The notes under the pieces: model-generated
Database searches by the model: none
Told to the model about the DNA's origin: nothing
What the model saw: the letters and a program-made list of their open reading frames with translations, nothing else
Made by a program: the position numbers and the translations under genes
Shown here: in pieces, positions 1-6,743 of the stretch
Layout of the letters: every line of letters begins with the position of its first letter
Position numbering within the stretch: the first letter of the stretch is position 1
Assembly: GCA_944325025.1 (NCBI GenBank)
Contig: CALUYN010000001.1
Coordinates: forward strand, 62,001-126,000
Direction of reading: 5' to 3'
DNA from: Candidatus Gastranaerophilales bacterium
Lineage (GTDB): Bacteria > Cyanobacteriota > Vampirovibrionia > Gastranaerophilales > Gastranaerophilaceae
DNA length: 64,000 bases

Positions 1-789
1 TTTTAATTGAGCCGCAATAATTTTATGGCAGCCAATCGGAGGGAGCGGAAGCAATGGTTCATAAAGATTTTTAATAGCAAACAATTGATCCGGAGAAATT
101 GCGAGTTTTCTTTTCGGGAACGGCAATTTCGGAAGCATCATCTTTTGTCTGACAAGATTAATCCCGAAGAAAACTTTTCTCGGTTCTAGCCCGATTTTTT
201 CACCAATTACTTCATGGCAGTCAGGGTTAGGCAAAGGCAGCATAGCCTTATAAAGCTTTTCAATTTGTTCTAACTGCTCCTTGCTGACAAGTAACTGTTT
301 TGGTCCTTTATTTTTCGGACGTTTATTTTGAAAATTAGGTCTGCCGCCGGGGCGTCTGTTTTGGAAATTGTTATTTCTGTTATAACCGCCCTGCTGTGAA
401 CGGTACCCGCCCTGAGGCCTATTGTAACCGCCTCTGTTATCACGGTTTCTGTTGTTATTATTTCTGTTATAGCCGCCTTGACTATATCCGCCGCGGTTTC
501 CATAATTGTTGTTTTGATAATTTCTCTGGGGTCTTTGATATCTTTGCTGAGGTTCCGGGCTGCCGCCTGCGCTGTAGTATCTTGGCGGTTCTTCAACTCC
601 GCCTGCACTATAACCATTCAACGGTTCCTGAGGAACAGGTGCTTGAGCTTTTGTTTCATCCGCAGATGGAGCTGACGGATTAATCATCATACTTTTGTCA
701 GGATACAAACAATCCGGACAAATAACTCTTTTGGGGTTTTTTGTTTCAAACTCACGACCACATTTGATACACTTGTTTACATACATAAT
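1..789 (-). CDS. Zinc-ribbon, Gly/Asn/Arg-rich protein, truncated by window edge
   Basis: My own translation of the minus strand gives an open frame from about position 804 to the window edge. It begins with a zinc-ribbon-like segment (CIKCG about 20 residues before CPDC). A proline/alanine linker follows, then about 80 residues rich in Gly, Asn, Arg, Tyr and Gln (units such as GGYNRN), resembling RGG-type RNA-binding tails. The C-terminal part holds two tandem units of about 63 residues: the first has KLYKAMLPLPNPDCHEVIG, the second NLYEPLLPLPPIGCHKII and runs off the window. The start is unclear. The ATG at 788 (ATG TAT GTG TAA) is out of frame by two bases, and the first in-frame ATG pair is at 690/687, after the zinc ribbon. 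A TG-dinucleotide slip or sequencing error near 780 would explain this. Function unknown; nucleic-acid binding is an inference from composition. Confidence 0.65.
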   Translation of the reverse strand, partial: MMYVNKCIKCGREFETKNPKRVICPDCLYPDKSMMINPSAPSADETKAQAPVPQEPLNGYSAGGVEEPPRYYSAGGSPEPQQRYQRPQRNYQNNNYGNRGGYSQGGYNRNNNNRNRDNRGGYNRPQGGYRSQQGGYNRNNNFQNRRPGGRPNFQNKRPKNKGPKQLLVSKEQLEQIEKLYKAMLPLPNPDCHEVIGEKIGLEPRKVFFGINLVRQKMMLPKLPFPKRKLAISPDQLFAIKNLYEPLLPLPPIGCHKIIAAQLK

Positions 790-895
790 GAAAGCCTCTT
801 AATTAAAAAAATAATAACGTAATTCCGGGTTAATAAAAGATAAGAATTTCTCCTCAGTATAAAAAATCGATTTCTAACTCTATATCAATGTTTAT

Positions 896-924
896 ATTAT
901 ACCATGCCTGAAAAATATTTGCAA
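896..924 (-). promoter_or_regulatory. Sigma70-type promoter of the zinc-ribbon gene
   Basis: On the minus strand TTGCAA (924-919) is followed after 17 bases by TATAAT (901-896). It points at the zinc-ribbon frame and leaves a leader of about 100 bases. It lies just upstream of the dtd stop codon, so the two genes are probably separate transcription units. Confidence 0.6.
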
Positions 925-933
925 GTGCCATGT

Positions 934-1371
934 TTATTTTTCAAGCATAAATGTTACAGGGCCGTCATTTATCAACTCTACATCCATCATTGCGCGGAAT
1001 TTTCCGGTTTTTACAGGGATGTTGTAATCATTAATACATTTTACAAAATATTCGTATAATTCTACTGCTTTATCAGGAGCAGCTGCCTTGTCAAACGACG
1101 GACGGGTGCCTTTTTTACAGTCGCCGCACAGGGTAAATTGCGATACTACAAGAATTTCACCCTGAACATCTTTTATAGATAAATTCATTTTATCGTTTTC
1201 ATCTTCAAAAATTCTCAAAACTGAAATTTTTTGAGCTAATTTTTCGGTATTTTCTTTTTCATCGTTTTTTTCTACGCCAAGAAGCACCAAAATCCCTTTA
1301 TTTATAGAGGAATAAAGTTCGTTATTAATTGTCACAGATGCACATTTTACGCGTTGAATTAAGGCTTTCAT
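934..1371 (-). CDS. dtd: D-aminoacyl-tRNA deacylase
   Basis: A 145-residue protein of the usual Dtd length. It hydrolyses D-amino acids from mischarged tRNA in the cytoplasm. The family signatures are visible: MKALIQRV at the N-terminus, SQFT at residues 77-80 (a variant of the SQFTL motif), and the C-terminal GPVTFML at about 137, which carries the Gly-cisPro pair that rejects L-amino acids. Its ATG shares one base with the TGA of rlmN (TGATG), so the two are translationally coupled and form the end of a minus-strand group with rlmN and the YkgJ-like gene. Confidence 0.93.
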   Translation of the reverse strand: MKALIQRVKCASVTINNELYSSINKGILVLLGVEKNDEKENTEKLAQKISVLRIFEDENDKMNLSIKDVQGEILVVSQFTLCGDCKKGTRPSFDKAAAPDKAVELYEYFVKCINDYNIPVKTGKFRAMMDVELINDGPVTFMLEK

Positions 1372-2393
1372 CAGTTTTTAACCTTTCCGCTCAGTTGTCC
1401 GCAGGCTGCATCAATATCTGCTCCACGCTCCAAACGGACAGTTACTTTTTTGCCGGATTGTTCAAGCAAAGATTTAAAACGCATTATTGAATTGTTTGAC
1501 GGCTTTTGATAATCATTCTTTTCTGTCGGATTATAGGGGATTAAATTCACATTACATTTTAAATCGTGCAAATAATTCACTAGCTCTTTTACGCTTTCAA
1601 GAGTATCGTTTAAATCCTTTATAAGAAGATATTCAATAGTTATTCTCCTGCCTGTTTTTTCAATATAATTCTTTAATGCTTTTTTCAACTCCGGCATAGG
1701 ATATTTATCTTCAATTTTCATAAGTTTTCGCCTGATATCATGATTTGGGGCGTGTAATGATATGGCAAGTGTTGACTGCATATCAAGTTCTGCAAGTTTA
1801 TTTATTCCGGGAATTATTCCGGAAGTTGAAACAGTCAGGCGTCTTGCTCCTATTTGAAAATTTTCATTAAAAATTTCCATTGCTTTCAAAACGTTATCCA
1901 GATTTAAAAGCGGTTCTCCCTGTCCCATAAAAACAACATTTGTGACTTTTAATCCTGTATCTCTTTGAATTGTCAAAACCTGCTCAATAATTTCTTTATA
2001 AGTTAAATTTCTTATAAAACCGCGTTTTCCTGTTGCACAAAAAGAACAATTCACAGCACATCCGACTTGAGAGCTTACGCATGCGGTCAAATTTGCACGA
2101 TTGTCAAATCGCATCAAAACGGTTTCAACACATTCACCGTCAGGATATTCAAGCAAATATTTCAAAGTACCGTCAGAACTTTCCTGTTTAACTTTGATTT
2201 TTGTATCTGTAACTGTTGCAACTTCTTTAAGCTGTTCTCTGAATTTTACAGACAAATCCGTCATTTCATCAATACTTTTAACCGATTTTAAATAAATCCA
2301 ATTATGAATTTGGCGTGCCCTGAATTTTGACGCTTTCAATTCATCAGTTATTTTTTCTATTTCGTGTAAGTCTAAACCTGAGAGCACTATCAT
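1371..2393 (-). CDS. rlmN: 23S rRNA A2503 / tRNA A37 C2-methyltransferase RlmN (radical SAM)
   Basis: Radical-SAM methyltransferase that makes 2-methyladenosine in 23S rRNA and in some tRNAs. The iron-sulfur motif CAVNCSFC lies near residue 110 and is followed by ATGKRGF; GQGEPL and STSGI segments typical of RlmN follow. I place the start at 2393 (MIVLSGL...), not at the further upstream 2468, because the extra 25 residues would overlap the preceding gene and RlmN proteins normally begin just before this point. That gives 340 residues. The start is 4 bases past the TAA of the YkgJ-like gene and the stop overlaps dtd, so the three are likely co-transcribed. Confidence 0.94.
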   Translation of the reverse strand: MIVLSGLDLHEIEKITDELKASKFRARQIHNWIYLKSVKSIDEMTDLSVKFREQLKEVATVTDTKIKVKQESSDGTLKYLLEYPDGECVETVLMRFDNRANLTACVSSQVGCAVNCSFCATGKRGFIRNLTYKEIIEQVLTIQRDTGLKVTNVVFMGQGEPLLNLDNVLKAMEIFNENFQIGARRLTVSTSGIIPGINKLAELDMQSTLAISLHAPNHDIRRKLMKIEDKYPMPELKKALKNYIEKTGRRITIEYLLIKDLNDTLESVKELVNYLHDLKCNVNLIPYNPTEKNDYQKPSNNSIMRFKSLLEQSGKKVTVRLERGADIDAACGQLSGKVKN

Positions 2394-2397
2394 AGGA

Positions 2398-3111
2398 TTA
2401 TGGCCTGCCTTCCTGTCCTCTTGACATCGTGTCTTCAGGAACGGGTATTTTCTGTTTGTAATAATCAATAATTTCTACCATTGAATGAAGCATCAAAGCA
2501 ACAGGTTCGACCTGAAGGCGCCATTCATAAAACCCGCAGGACTCCGGTAAAATGCTTAAAGGGTTATCAGGGAAAACCCTGCAGATTTCAGGACGGTTTT
2601 CATAATCTGAACAGCGCTTACAATCCGTCAGCTTAGGGCAATGGTAAAAATAAACCTTCTCATCTTCCAGTGTATCTTCAACAAGTTTTATATATTCTGG
2701 ATAAATTTTTCTTGCTTCTTCTTTTGTTTCATAAGGAATAAATATACTTATAAATTGAGAGGCAAATTTGTCGCCGTTTTGAGCTTTTTCTTTTAGCTGT
2801 TCAGGAGAAAATTCAGAACACGCAAGATTGCAGCAGGTTGCACACCCTTTGCAGGAAAAATTTTCTCTGTAAGCAAGAATTTCTTTCCATTTCCTTACAA
2901 TTTCATGCGAAATATCATTTTCAAACATATCTAAAACAGCTATCTGCCATTTTTCTCCGTCACTGTTTTTTTCAAAAGTGTCGAAAATATCGCCGTCTAA
3001 AGTTTTTGGTTTAATTTCGTCAACCCTCTGCTTTATCGCATCAACAGTTGTTAGAAAAATTTCGCGATATTTTTTACGCATATTGGAAATTGATTTTGAT
3101 AAGTCTTCCAT
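2398..3111 (-). CDS. YkgJ-family cysteine cluster protein
   Basis: A 237-residue cytosolic protein with the two cysteine clusters of the YkgJ / zinc- or iron-chelating family (CxxCxxCC plus CRVFP type). The first is CKGCATCC near residue 92. The second region contains CPKLTDCKRC and ENRPEICRVFP near 157-180. The family is assumed to bind a metal or iron-sulfur cluster, with biochemical role not established. It is the first gene of a tight minus-strand group with rlmN and dtd. No clear Shine-Dalgarno precedes the ATG. Family assignment is good; the function is unknown. Confidence 0.8.
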   Translation of the reverse strand: MEDLSKSISNMRKKYREIFLTTVDAIKQRVDEIKPKTLDGDIFDTFEKNSDGEKWQIAVLDMFENDISHEIVRKWKEILAYRENFSCKGCATCCNLACSEFSPEQLKEKAQNGDKFASQFISIFIPYETKEEARKIYPEYIKLVEDTLEDEKVYFYHCPKLTDCKRCSDYENRPEICRVFPDNPLSILPESCGFYEWRLQVEPVALMLHSMVEIIDYYKQKIPVPEDTMSRGQEGRP

Positions 3112-3134
3112 AACTAAAGTTTAACATAAACATT

Positions 3135-3812
3135 TTAGTTATTTCCAAACAAAAAATTATACATTATTTCCATCTGGCTGTCCATAGCTGCTCCGCCCTC
3201 TTCACTTGACGGTTTTACAAGATTAAGGGCTTTGCCGTTATAATCAACTGCCTTAATTTTTCCATCAATACCACCTGCTTTATCTCCATTATGACCGATA
3301 GACATATCAAACATTGACATCATAGCTGCAACTTCTTTTTTGTCGGCAACTCCGTCTTTATTTATATCAATATGAGAAAATATATTGCGTGCCATTGCCT
3401 GCTGCTCAGACAAACTTAACTCATCCTCCATAGATGTATCAAGCTGAGATTTTACAAATTCATCAGCTGTTAATTTGTCGTCATTATTGCCGTATTCATT
3501 GTCGATGTGTTCTATATAAGATGCACCAAAATTCAAAAATCCGTTTTTGTACATATCTTTCATTTTTTGAATTTCTGCAGGAGTTTTGTTCTTTTTATTA
3601 GCCAATTGACGGTATTCATCAGGAAGAACTTCAAAAGTCTGGTTTGTAACTTTAAAATACTCTGCCGCACGTTGTTCTTCTGTCGTTATTGTACCGTTTA
3701 AAATTTTACCGATAATAGCATTTTCATCAGCGGCAATTTTTTCTGTAAATCTTACAAACTGCGCTCCTCGTTCTGCTGAAACATTTCCGTATTGAACTGA
3801 ATTAATCCCCAT
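3135..3812 (-). CDS. EF-hand calcium-binding protein
   Basis: A 225-residue protein without signal peptide or membrane segment. A textbook EF-hand loop, DINKDGVADKKE, lies near residues 150-161. A second, less regular loop (DNEYGNNDDKLTADEF) lies near 105-120, and an acidic glycine-rich stretch (HNGDKAGGIDGK) follows the first. Each loop is flanked by predicted helices, fitting a calcium-sensing or buffering protein. The start is supported by AAGAGG about 7 bases before the ATG. The N-terminus (MGINSVQYGN) resembles the short leader of the small protein at 31524-31970 (NNTQSFGMAL), possibly a lineage-specific feature. The partner and target are unknown. Confidence 0.65.
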   Translation of the reverse strand: MGINSVQYGNVSAERGAQFVRFTEKIAADENAIIGKILNGTITTEEQRAAEYFKVTNQTFEVLPDEYRQLANKKNKTPAEIQKMKDMYKNGFLNFGASYIEHIDNEYGNNDDKLTADEFVKSQLDTSMEDELSLSEQQAMARNIFSHIDINKDGVADKKEVAAMMSMFDMSIGHNGDKAGGIDGKIKAVDYNGKALNLVKPSSEEGGAAMDSQMEIMYNFLFGNN

Positions 3813-3913
3813 AAAAAATCCTCTTAATATTTCCCTATATTTCTATAAAAAAATTCTTTAAGAGGAAATTTACAAATCTCTAATGTTTGTAAAAGAATAT
3901 TAAGAAAATGGGA

Positions 3914-4918
3914 TTACGAAATATCCCATCTTCCGCATGTGCCACCCCAACGGGCAATAATATTTCCTTTAATATCTTTTATCTTTTCGACATGTTGAAC
4001 TTCTTCACCGCCTTCAACAATTGTGATAACCTCACAGTTGTTTGAACAGCCTGTGCAGTCGCAGGTTATTGAATGGAAATGCATTTCACCTACCTGCCAA
4101 CCTTTAAACTTTGTCGGAGCTTCAGTGTATTGATGATTTTCCATTGCAAGCAGCGCCGCACCTATCGCACCCATTGTTTGGTGATTTTCAGGAACTACTA
4201 CTTTATGTCCCAGAGCTTCTTCAAAAGCTTTTACCATACCTGAATTTGTTGCAACACCGCCCTGAAATGAAAATACTGGCAGAAGTTCTTTACCTAAAGC
4301 AAGATTTGAAAGATAGTTTCTCACAAGCGCCTGACATAGACCGTATAACAAATCTTCTACAGGATAACCTAATTGCTGTTTATGGATTAAATCACTTTCT
4401 GCAAAAACGCCGCATCTTCCGGCAATTCTTGCAGGGTTTGTAGATTTTAAAGCAGTTGAGCCAAAATCCTGAATAGGCACATTTAATCTGTTAGCCTGCT
4501 GATCAAGAAAACTCCCTGTACCTGCCGCACAAACAGTGTTCATGGCAAAATCTGTTACAATACCGTCACGAAGAATAATAATTTTACTGTCCTGCCCGCC
4601 GATTTCAAGAATAGTTTGAACTCCCGGGACATTAATACTTGCAGCAACAGCATGAGCTGTAATTTCATTTTTTATAACATCTGCTCCAACCAGTGCACCT
4701 GCAAGATTTCTGCCCGAACCTGTTGTTCCGACTCCCATAACTTCATAATCGGTTAATTTTTTTGAATAAAGCTCATTAAGACCTTTTTGAACAGCCATAA
4801 CAGGTTTTCCTGCCGTTCTAAGCATATAGCTGTCCACATATTTACCCTTTTCATCAACAAGAGCAAGTTTTGTCGTTACCGATCCTACATCTATCCCTAA
4901 ATATACTGTTAAACTCAT
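3914..4918 (-). CDS. 2-hydroxyacyl-CoA dehydratase activator-like ATPase (BcrAD/BadFG family)
   Basis: A 334-residue protein of the ASKHA ATPase fold. GIDVGSVTTK at residues 7-16 is the phosphate-1 loop. CAAGTGSFLDQQ near 128 and GRCGVFAESD near 165 supply the two cysteines that hold the intersubunit 4Fe-4S cluster in HgdC-type activators. A C-terminal CDCTGCSNNCE cysteine patch and GGTCGRWD match the end of the ATPase module in larger CoA-activase proteins. In known systems the ATPase injects an electron into 2-hydroxyacyl-CoA dehydratase or benzoyl-CoA reductase. No dehydratase subunits are adjacent, so the substrate is open. The start at 4918 is preceded by GAAGGAAG; the ATG at 4966 has no such site. 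Confidence 0.8.
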   Translation of the reverse strand: MSLTVYLGIDVGSVTTKLALVDEKGKYVDSYMLRTAGKPVMAVQKGLNELYSKKLTDYEVMGVGTTGSGRNLAGALVGADVIKNEITAHAVAASINVPGVQTILEIGGQDSKIIILRDGIVTDFAMNTVCAAGTGSFLDQQANRLNVPIQDFGSTALKSTNPARIAGRCGVFAESDLIHKQQLGYPVEDLLYGLCQALVRNYLSNLALGKELLPVFSFQGGVATNSGMVKAFEEALGHKVVVPENHQTMGAIGAALLAMENHQYTEAPTKFKGWQVGEMHFHSITCDCTGCSNNCEVITIVEGGEEVQHVEKIKDIKGNIIARWGGTCGRWDIS

Positions 4919-4972
4919 AATACTTCCTTCTTTAAATATTCTATAAGTAAATAGTATCACAAACAAAAATAA

Positions 4973-5001
4973 AAAGACTCATTCAAATTGAATGAGTCTT
5001 T
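4973..5001 (-). terminator. Intrinsic terminator after the first prepilin gene
   Basis: Near-perfect palindrome, arms AAAGACTCATTCAA and its complement around a single central base. On the minus strand it is followed by a T-rich stretch and lies just beyond the prepilin stop codon at 5007. Confidence 0.8.
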
Positions 5002-5006
5002 CACAT

Positions 5007-6644
5007 TTATTTATAAGCATGTTTTAGCATTACAGAAGTTGACCGTCCGCCTTTTTCAGTAGGGTTGCACGAAAGGTCAGTTGCAACATAAGGCGGTTTA
5101 TTTAAATTTCCGCGCGAACCAAAGGAAAATAAATCATGTCCCCATTTGTTCGGCCCTTTCATTCCATTTATATCAATTGCAAAAAGTCTGAAAGAAGTTC
5201 CATACAACAAAATAATTGTACCATCAGAAAGGACATAGGCTGTGCAATTATTTTCCATATTGCTTTGCGTCCATTTATCACATCCGTGAGCCTTTTGTTC
5301 AGCCATATCATCAGTCAAAGTATCATCCTGCTGTTTATGATAAGTATCATTACCTGTATATTTAGGGATACAAGCATCATTTAATGCATTACCGTCACAT
5401 TTTTTTATAATATTTAGATGTTTTTCAATAGCAGCTGTGAAATTTTTACACTCTGTAGTTCCACCCATATAGTCCGAAGGTAAAGGAGATCCGTCAGGCA
5501 ATTCAGACTTAATACAAATACCTGCATCATTTCGTTCGACGCACACACTTGAAGGATAAGGATTTTTATCCCAGTAATAACAGCTATAATTGTATTCTTC
5601 ATCTGCATATACAGCCTGAAACGCCTGTTGAATAACAGAATATGCCCTTTTAAACTGCTGTTTTGCAACCATATCTTTGTACTGCGACATTAAAGCGGGT
5701 ATAGTAATCGCTGCAACCACACCGATTATACCGAGGGTGATAAGAACTTCTGCCAAAGTAAACGCCGCTCGACGAATATTGTGAGAGTGGGCTACGTGCG
5801 TAGCACCTTCGGCGAGGGTGAATGCGGCTCGTTTTTTAAGTGAAGAGTGAAGGGTGAAGCGTGAAGAGAATTTGTTATTACGAGGCAGCGTAGCCGCTGC
5901 ACCCGACACTTGGATTTTGTATAAACTTTCTTTGTCATTACGAGGAGAATGCGGAGCATTCGACGTAGTAATCTCATTCATATTGCAGCTATCTTGCGAT
6001 TGCGGATCAGCTGCGCTGTCCGCAATGACGGAAACAGATGCTAGGTCATTCTGAGCGAAGCGAAGAATCGCATTATCTCCACGATTATGCGATTGCCACG
6101 GTCGTTTCACTCCCTCGCAATGACAGGGGGAAAATTGACATGAATTGTCTAACATGGCTACGTGCGTAGCACCCTCGCAATGACATGTTACTCCCTCCCT
6201 GATTAGGGAGGGTTGGGGTGGGTATTGATTGTTACCCATCCTCTTATCCTTCCCTAAAAAGGGAAGGAAGAAGCTATTTTCTGTTAATAGGCTATCTTCA
6301 TATCTTCTTAGCTTCCTACCTTCTAAATTGACTTCGCATCTATGCCTCTTGGCATCTTTGCATCCAATTAAACCCTCGCCCGCAGTTGTAAGTTCACTTT
6401 GTTCACACAACTGCTCCCTCTCCCAAAGGGCGAGGGGGAACGTAGCCGTTCCATCCGACACATTAAGATTAACTATAATGCTCAAAATACTTCTTAGTGC
6501 CTTAGCGCAATAGCATCTTACTATCTTTAAATAGCTTGACCTCTTGCCCTCTTGACTTCTATCTAACAGCCTAGCTTCTTTGCCTCCGGCGGAGCCTAGA
6601 GTGCCCCCCCCCCCGAAATTTTCATGCTTGATAAATTTTTTCAT
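5007..6644 (-). CDS. Prepilin-like protein P1 with long poly-G, repeat-derived leader
   Basis: Type IV pilin / pseudopilin-like protein. The conserved prepilin segment RRAAFTLAEVLITLGII puts the cleaved F at residue 295 (position 5762), giving a mature part of about 251 residues. The C-terminal part has DINGMKGPNKWGHD, shared with three other genes here. An ATG at 6644 is preceded by AAGGAG with a 6-base gap. The frame runs MKKFIKHENF, four Gly codons in an 11-base G tract, then about 280 residues made of repeat DNA, and stays open into the pilin. A 294-residue segment before a prepilin site is far beyond the usual 5-30, so true initiation may be internal. An ATT sits directly before the RRAAF codons at 5777. 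Either the long leader is translated and phase-variable, or it is a tolerated insertion. Confidence 0.7.
   Translation of the reverse strand: MKKFIKHENFGGGGTLGSAGGKEARLLDRSQEGKRSSYLKIVRCYCAKALRSILSIIVNLNVSDGTATFPLALWEREQLCEQSELTTAGEGLIGCKDAKRHRCEVNLEGRKLRRYEDSLLTENSFFLPFLGKDKRMGNNQYPPQPSLIREGVTCHCEGATHVAMLDNSCQFSPCHCEGVKRPWQSHNRGDNAILRFAQNDLASVSVIADSAADPQSQDSCNMNEITTSNAPHSPRNDKESLYKIQVSGAAATLPRNNKFSSRFTLHSSLKKRAAFTLAEGATHVAHSHNIRRAAFTLAEVLITLGIIGVVAAITIPALMSQYKDMVAKQQFKRAYSVIQQAFQAVYADEEYNYSCYYWDKNPYPSSVCVERNDAGICIKSELPDGSPLPSDYMGGTTECKNFTAAIEKHLNIIKKCDGNALNDACIPKYTGNDTYHKQQDDTLTDDMAEQKAHGCDKWTQSNMENNCTAYVLSDGTIILLYGTSFRLFAIDINGMKGPNKWGHDLFSFGSRGNLNKPPYVATDLSCNPTEKGGRSTSVMLKHAYK
5791..5804. 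repeat. GCTACG-TG-CGTAGC palindrome, copy 1
   Basis: Inverted repeat of six bases around TG, immediately upstream of the pilin-coding segment of P1; the flanking 23 bases toward the gene are nearly identical to those in P3. Confidence 0.85.
6157..6170. repeat. GCTACG-TG-CGTAGC palindrome, copy 2
   Basis: Second copy in the P1 leader, here within a CATTGCGAGG-type repeat module and followed by ACCCTCGCAATGACA. Confidence 0.85.
6604..6614 (-). repeat. Poly-G tract (11) in the P1 leader
   Basis: Eleven consecutive C on the plus strand, G on the coding strand, starting 10 codons after the ATG at 6644. At this length the ATG frame and the pilin frame coincide. The flank TTC before the tract and TAGGCTCC after it also flank the tract upstream of the prepilin at 56327. 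Confidence 0.85.
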
Positions 6645-6683
6645 AACCAACTCCTTCTTATGCTCAACAAGTCTATTATAACA

Positions 6684-6715
6684 AAAGAGTCCGACTTTTT
6701 CAAGTCAGACTCTTT
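6684..6715 (-). terminator. Intrinsic terminator after hppA
   Basis: Hairpin with arms AAAGAGTCCGACTT and AAGTCAGACTCTTT (one G-T pair) and a 4-base loop. It lies about 30 bases past the hppA stop codon and before the P1 ribosome-binding site, so P1 probably has its own promoter or depends on read-through. Confidence 0.7.
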
Positions 6716-6743
6716 GCAAATAAAAACTAAATATTTCTTATTT

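Larger units (their letters stand above)
5778..6603 (-). repeat. Composite repeat block inside the P1 leader
   Basis: This stretch holds several repeat families also seen between genes elsewhere. There are period-8 arrays of the AGAGGCAT/AGATGCAA type (6285-6365 and 6490-6600) and CCCTCCC/GGGAGGG inverted repeats (6189-6262, 6410-6432). A CATTGCGAGG...GAATGAC module covers 6040-6130, two GCTACG-TG-CGTAGC palindromes lie at 5791 and 6157, and a GTGAAG array runs through 5838-5870. A second, truncated copy of the pilin start (RAAFTLAEG) lies at 5806-5832, directly upstream of the functional one. Nevertheless one minus-strand frame has no stop across the block. Confidence 0.75.

Noticed and set aside
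7..189. 60-residue plus-strand frame at the window start
   Set aside because: It is antisense to the repeated domain of the zinc-ribbon protein, whose minus-strand frame is better supported.
270..617. 115-residue minus-strand frame rich in Ile/Thr/Ala
   Set aside because: It is the shifted frame of the Gly/Asn/Arg-rich tail; the repeated GGYNRN codons explain its odd composition.
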